From Chitinimonas taiwanensis DSM 18899 (GTDB lineage Bacteria > Pseudomonadota > Gammaproteobacteria > Burkholderiales > Chitinimonadaceae), in contig NZ_FPKR01000009.1 in NCBI RefSeq assembly GCF_900119825.1, positions 62,001-126,000 of the forward strand: DNA of 64,000 bases. Direction: 5' to 3'. The notes under the pieces were generated by a model. It was given only the letters and a program-made list of their open reading frames with translations, did not search any database and was not told the origin of the DNA. The translations under genes and the position numbers were made by a program. Shown in pieces: positions 63,850 to 64,000 of this stretch (the first letter of the stretch is position 1; every line of letters begins with the position of its first letter).

Positions 63850-64000
63850 GCAGCAAACCGCGCCTCGCCATCGTGGCCGGCGACCCCGGCGGCGGTGCCG
63901 CGCTGGTGCCGGTGGTAGAGCTGCTCGATGCGCTGCAATGGCCGTGTCATCTGTATGCCTATGCCGAAAGCCTCGATAACTGGACCGCGCGCGGCTGGCC
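63846..64000 (+). CDS. Unknown gene of the Pse cluster, truncated by the window end
   Basis: The first ~51 codons only. It starts MSSKPRLAIVAGDPGGGAAL and continues VPVVELLDALQWPCHLYAY, a Rossmann-like beta-alpha start reminiscent of nucleotide-sugar glycosyltransferases or epimerases. The ATGA overlap with the upstream oxidoreductase shows the operon goes on. Too little is present for a firm call. Confidence 0.6.
   Translation, partial: MSSKPRLAIVAGDPGGGAALVPVVELLDALQWPCHLYAYAESLDNWTARGW

Overview
The window looks like a chromosomal segment of a GC-rich betaproteobacterium. The gene orders pyrG-kdsA-eno-ftsB, smc-zipA-ligA and leuC-entericidin-leuD-leuB-asd are typical of that class, and an XrtA/PEP-CTERM surface system, a T6SS and a large starch-degrading exoenzyme are also present. 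A Neisseriales/Burkholderiales polymer degrader (Chitinimonas- or Chitinibacter-like) would fit, but this is inferred from gene content only. No tRNA, rRNA, CRISPR array or insertion sequence is visible.

Left part (1-7.8 kb): one end of a type VI secretion locus, with tssB and a TPR lipoprotein reading left and tssJ-tssK-tssL reading right. It is followed by a PrsT-like giant TPR protein and a PEP-CTERM surface protein that carries a textbook sigma-54 promoter.

Middle (7.8-55 kb): mostly housekeeping genes. These cover mismatch repair (mutS), envelope and quinone functions (an NlpC/P60 hydrolase, ubiB, an MscS channel), PEP synthase with its regulator (ppsR/ppsA, divergent), CTP/KDO/enolase/divisome (pyrG, kdsA, eno, ftsB), uvrC-pgsA, leucine biosynthesis with three guest genes, asd, an HPP-CBS membrane protein, tex, ispH, a DUF475 membrane protein, a FimV-like protein, an SGNH lipoprotein, smc-zipA-ligA-galU, a purine-nucleoside phosphorylase and def. 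Among them, on the minus strand, sits a 1478-residue secreted amylase. It matches the architecture of GH119 (GH57-related catalytic domain, four FN3, two CBM25-like and one CBM20 module) and is preceded by about 950 bp without a gene.

Right end (55-64 kb): a pseudaminic acid cluster (pseB, pseC, pseF, a pseG-acetyltransferase fusion, pseI), tightly overlapped from pseF onward and continuing into a Gfo/Idh/MocA oxidoreductase and an unknown gene cut by the window edge. Between pseC and pseF lies a visibly AT-richer insertion with a 474-residue protein ending in a PD-(D/E)XK (QxxxY-type) nuclease domain, plus a DUF488 gene. This orphan nuclease gene is the most likely undescribed, possibly defensive, element of the window.
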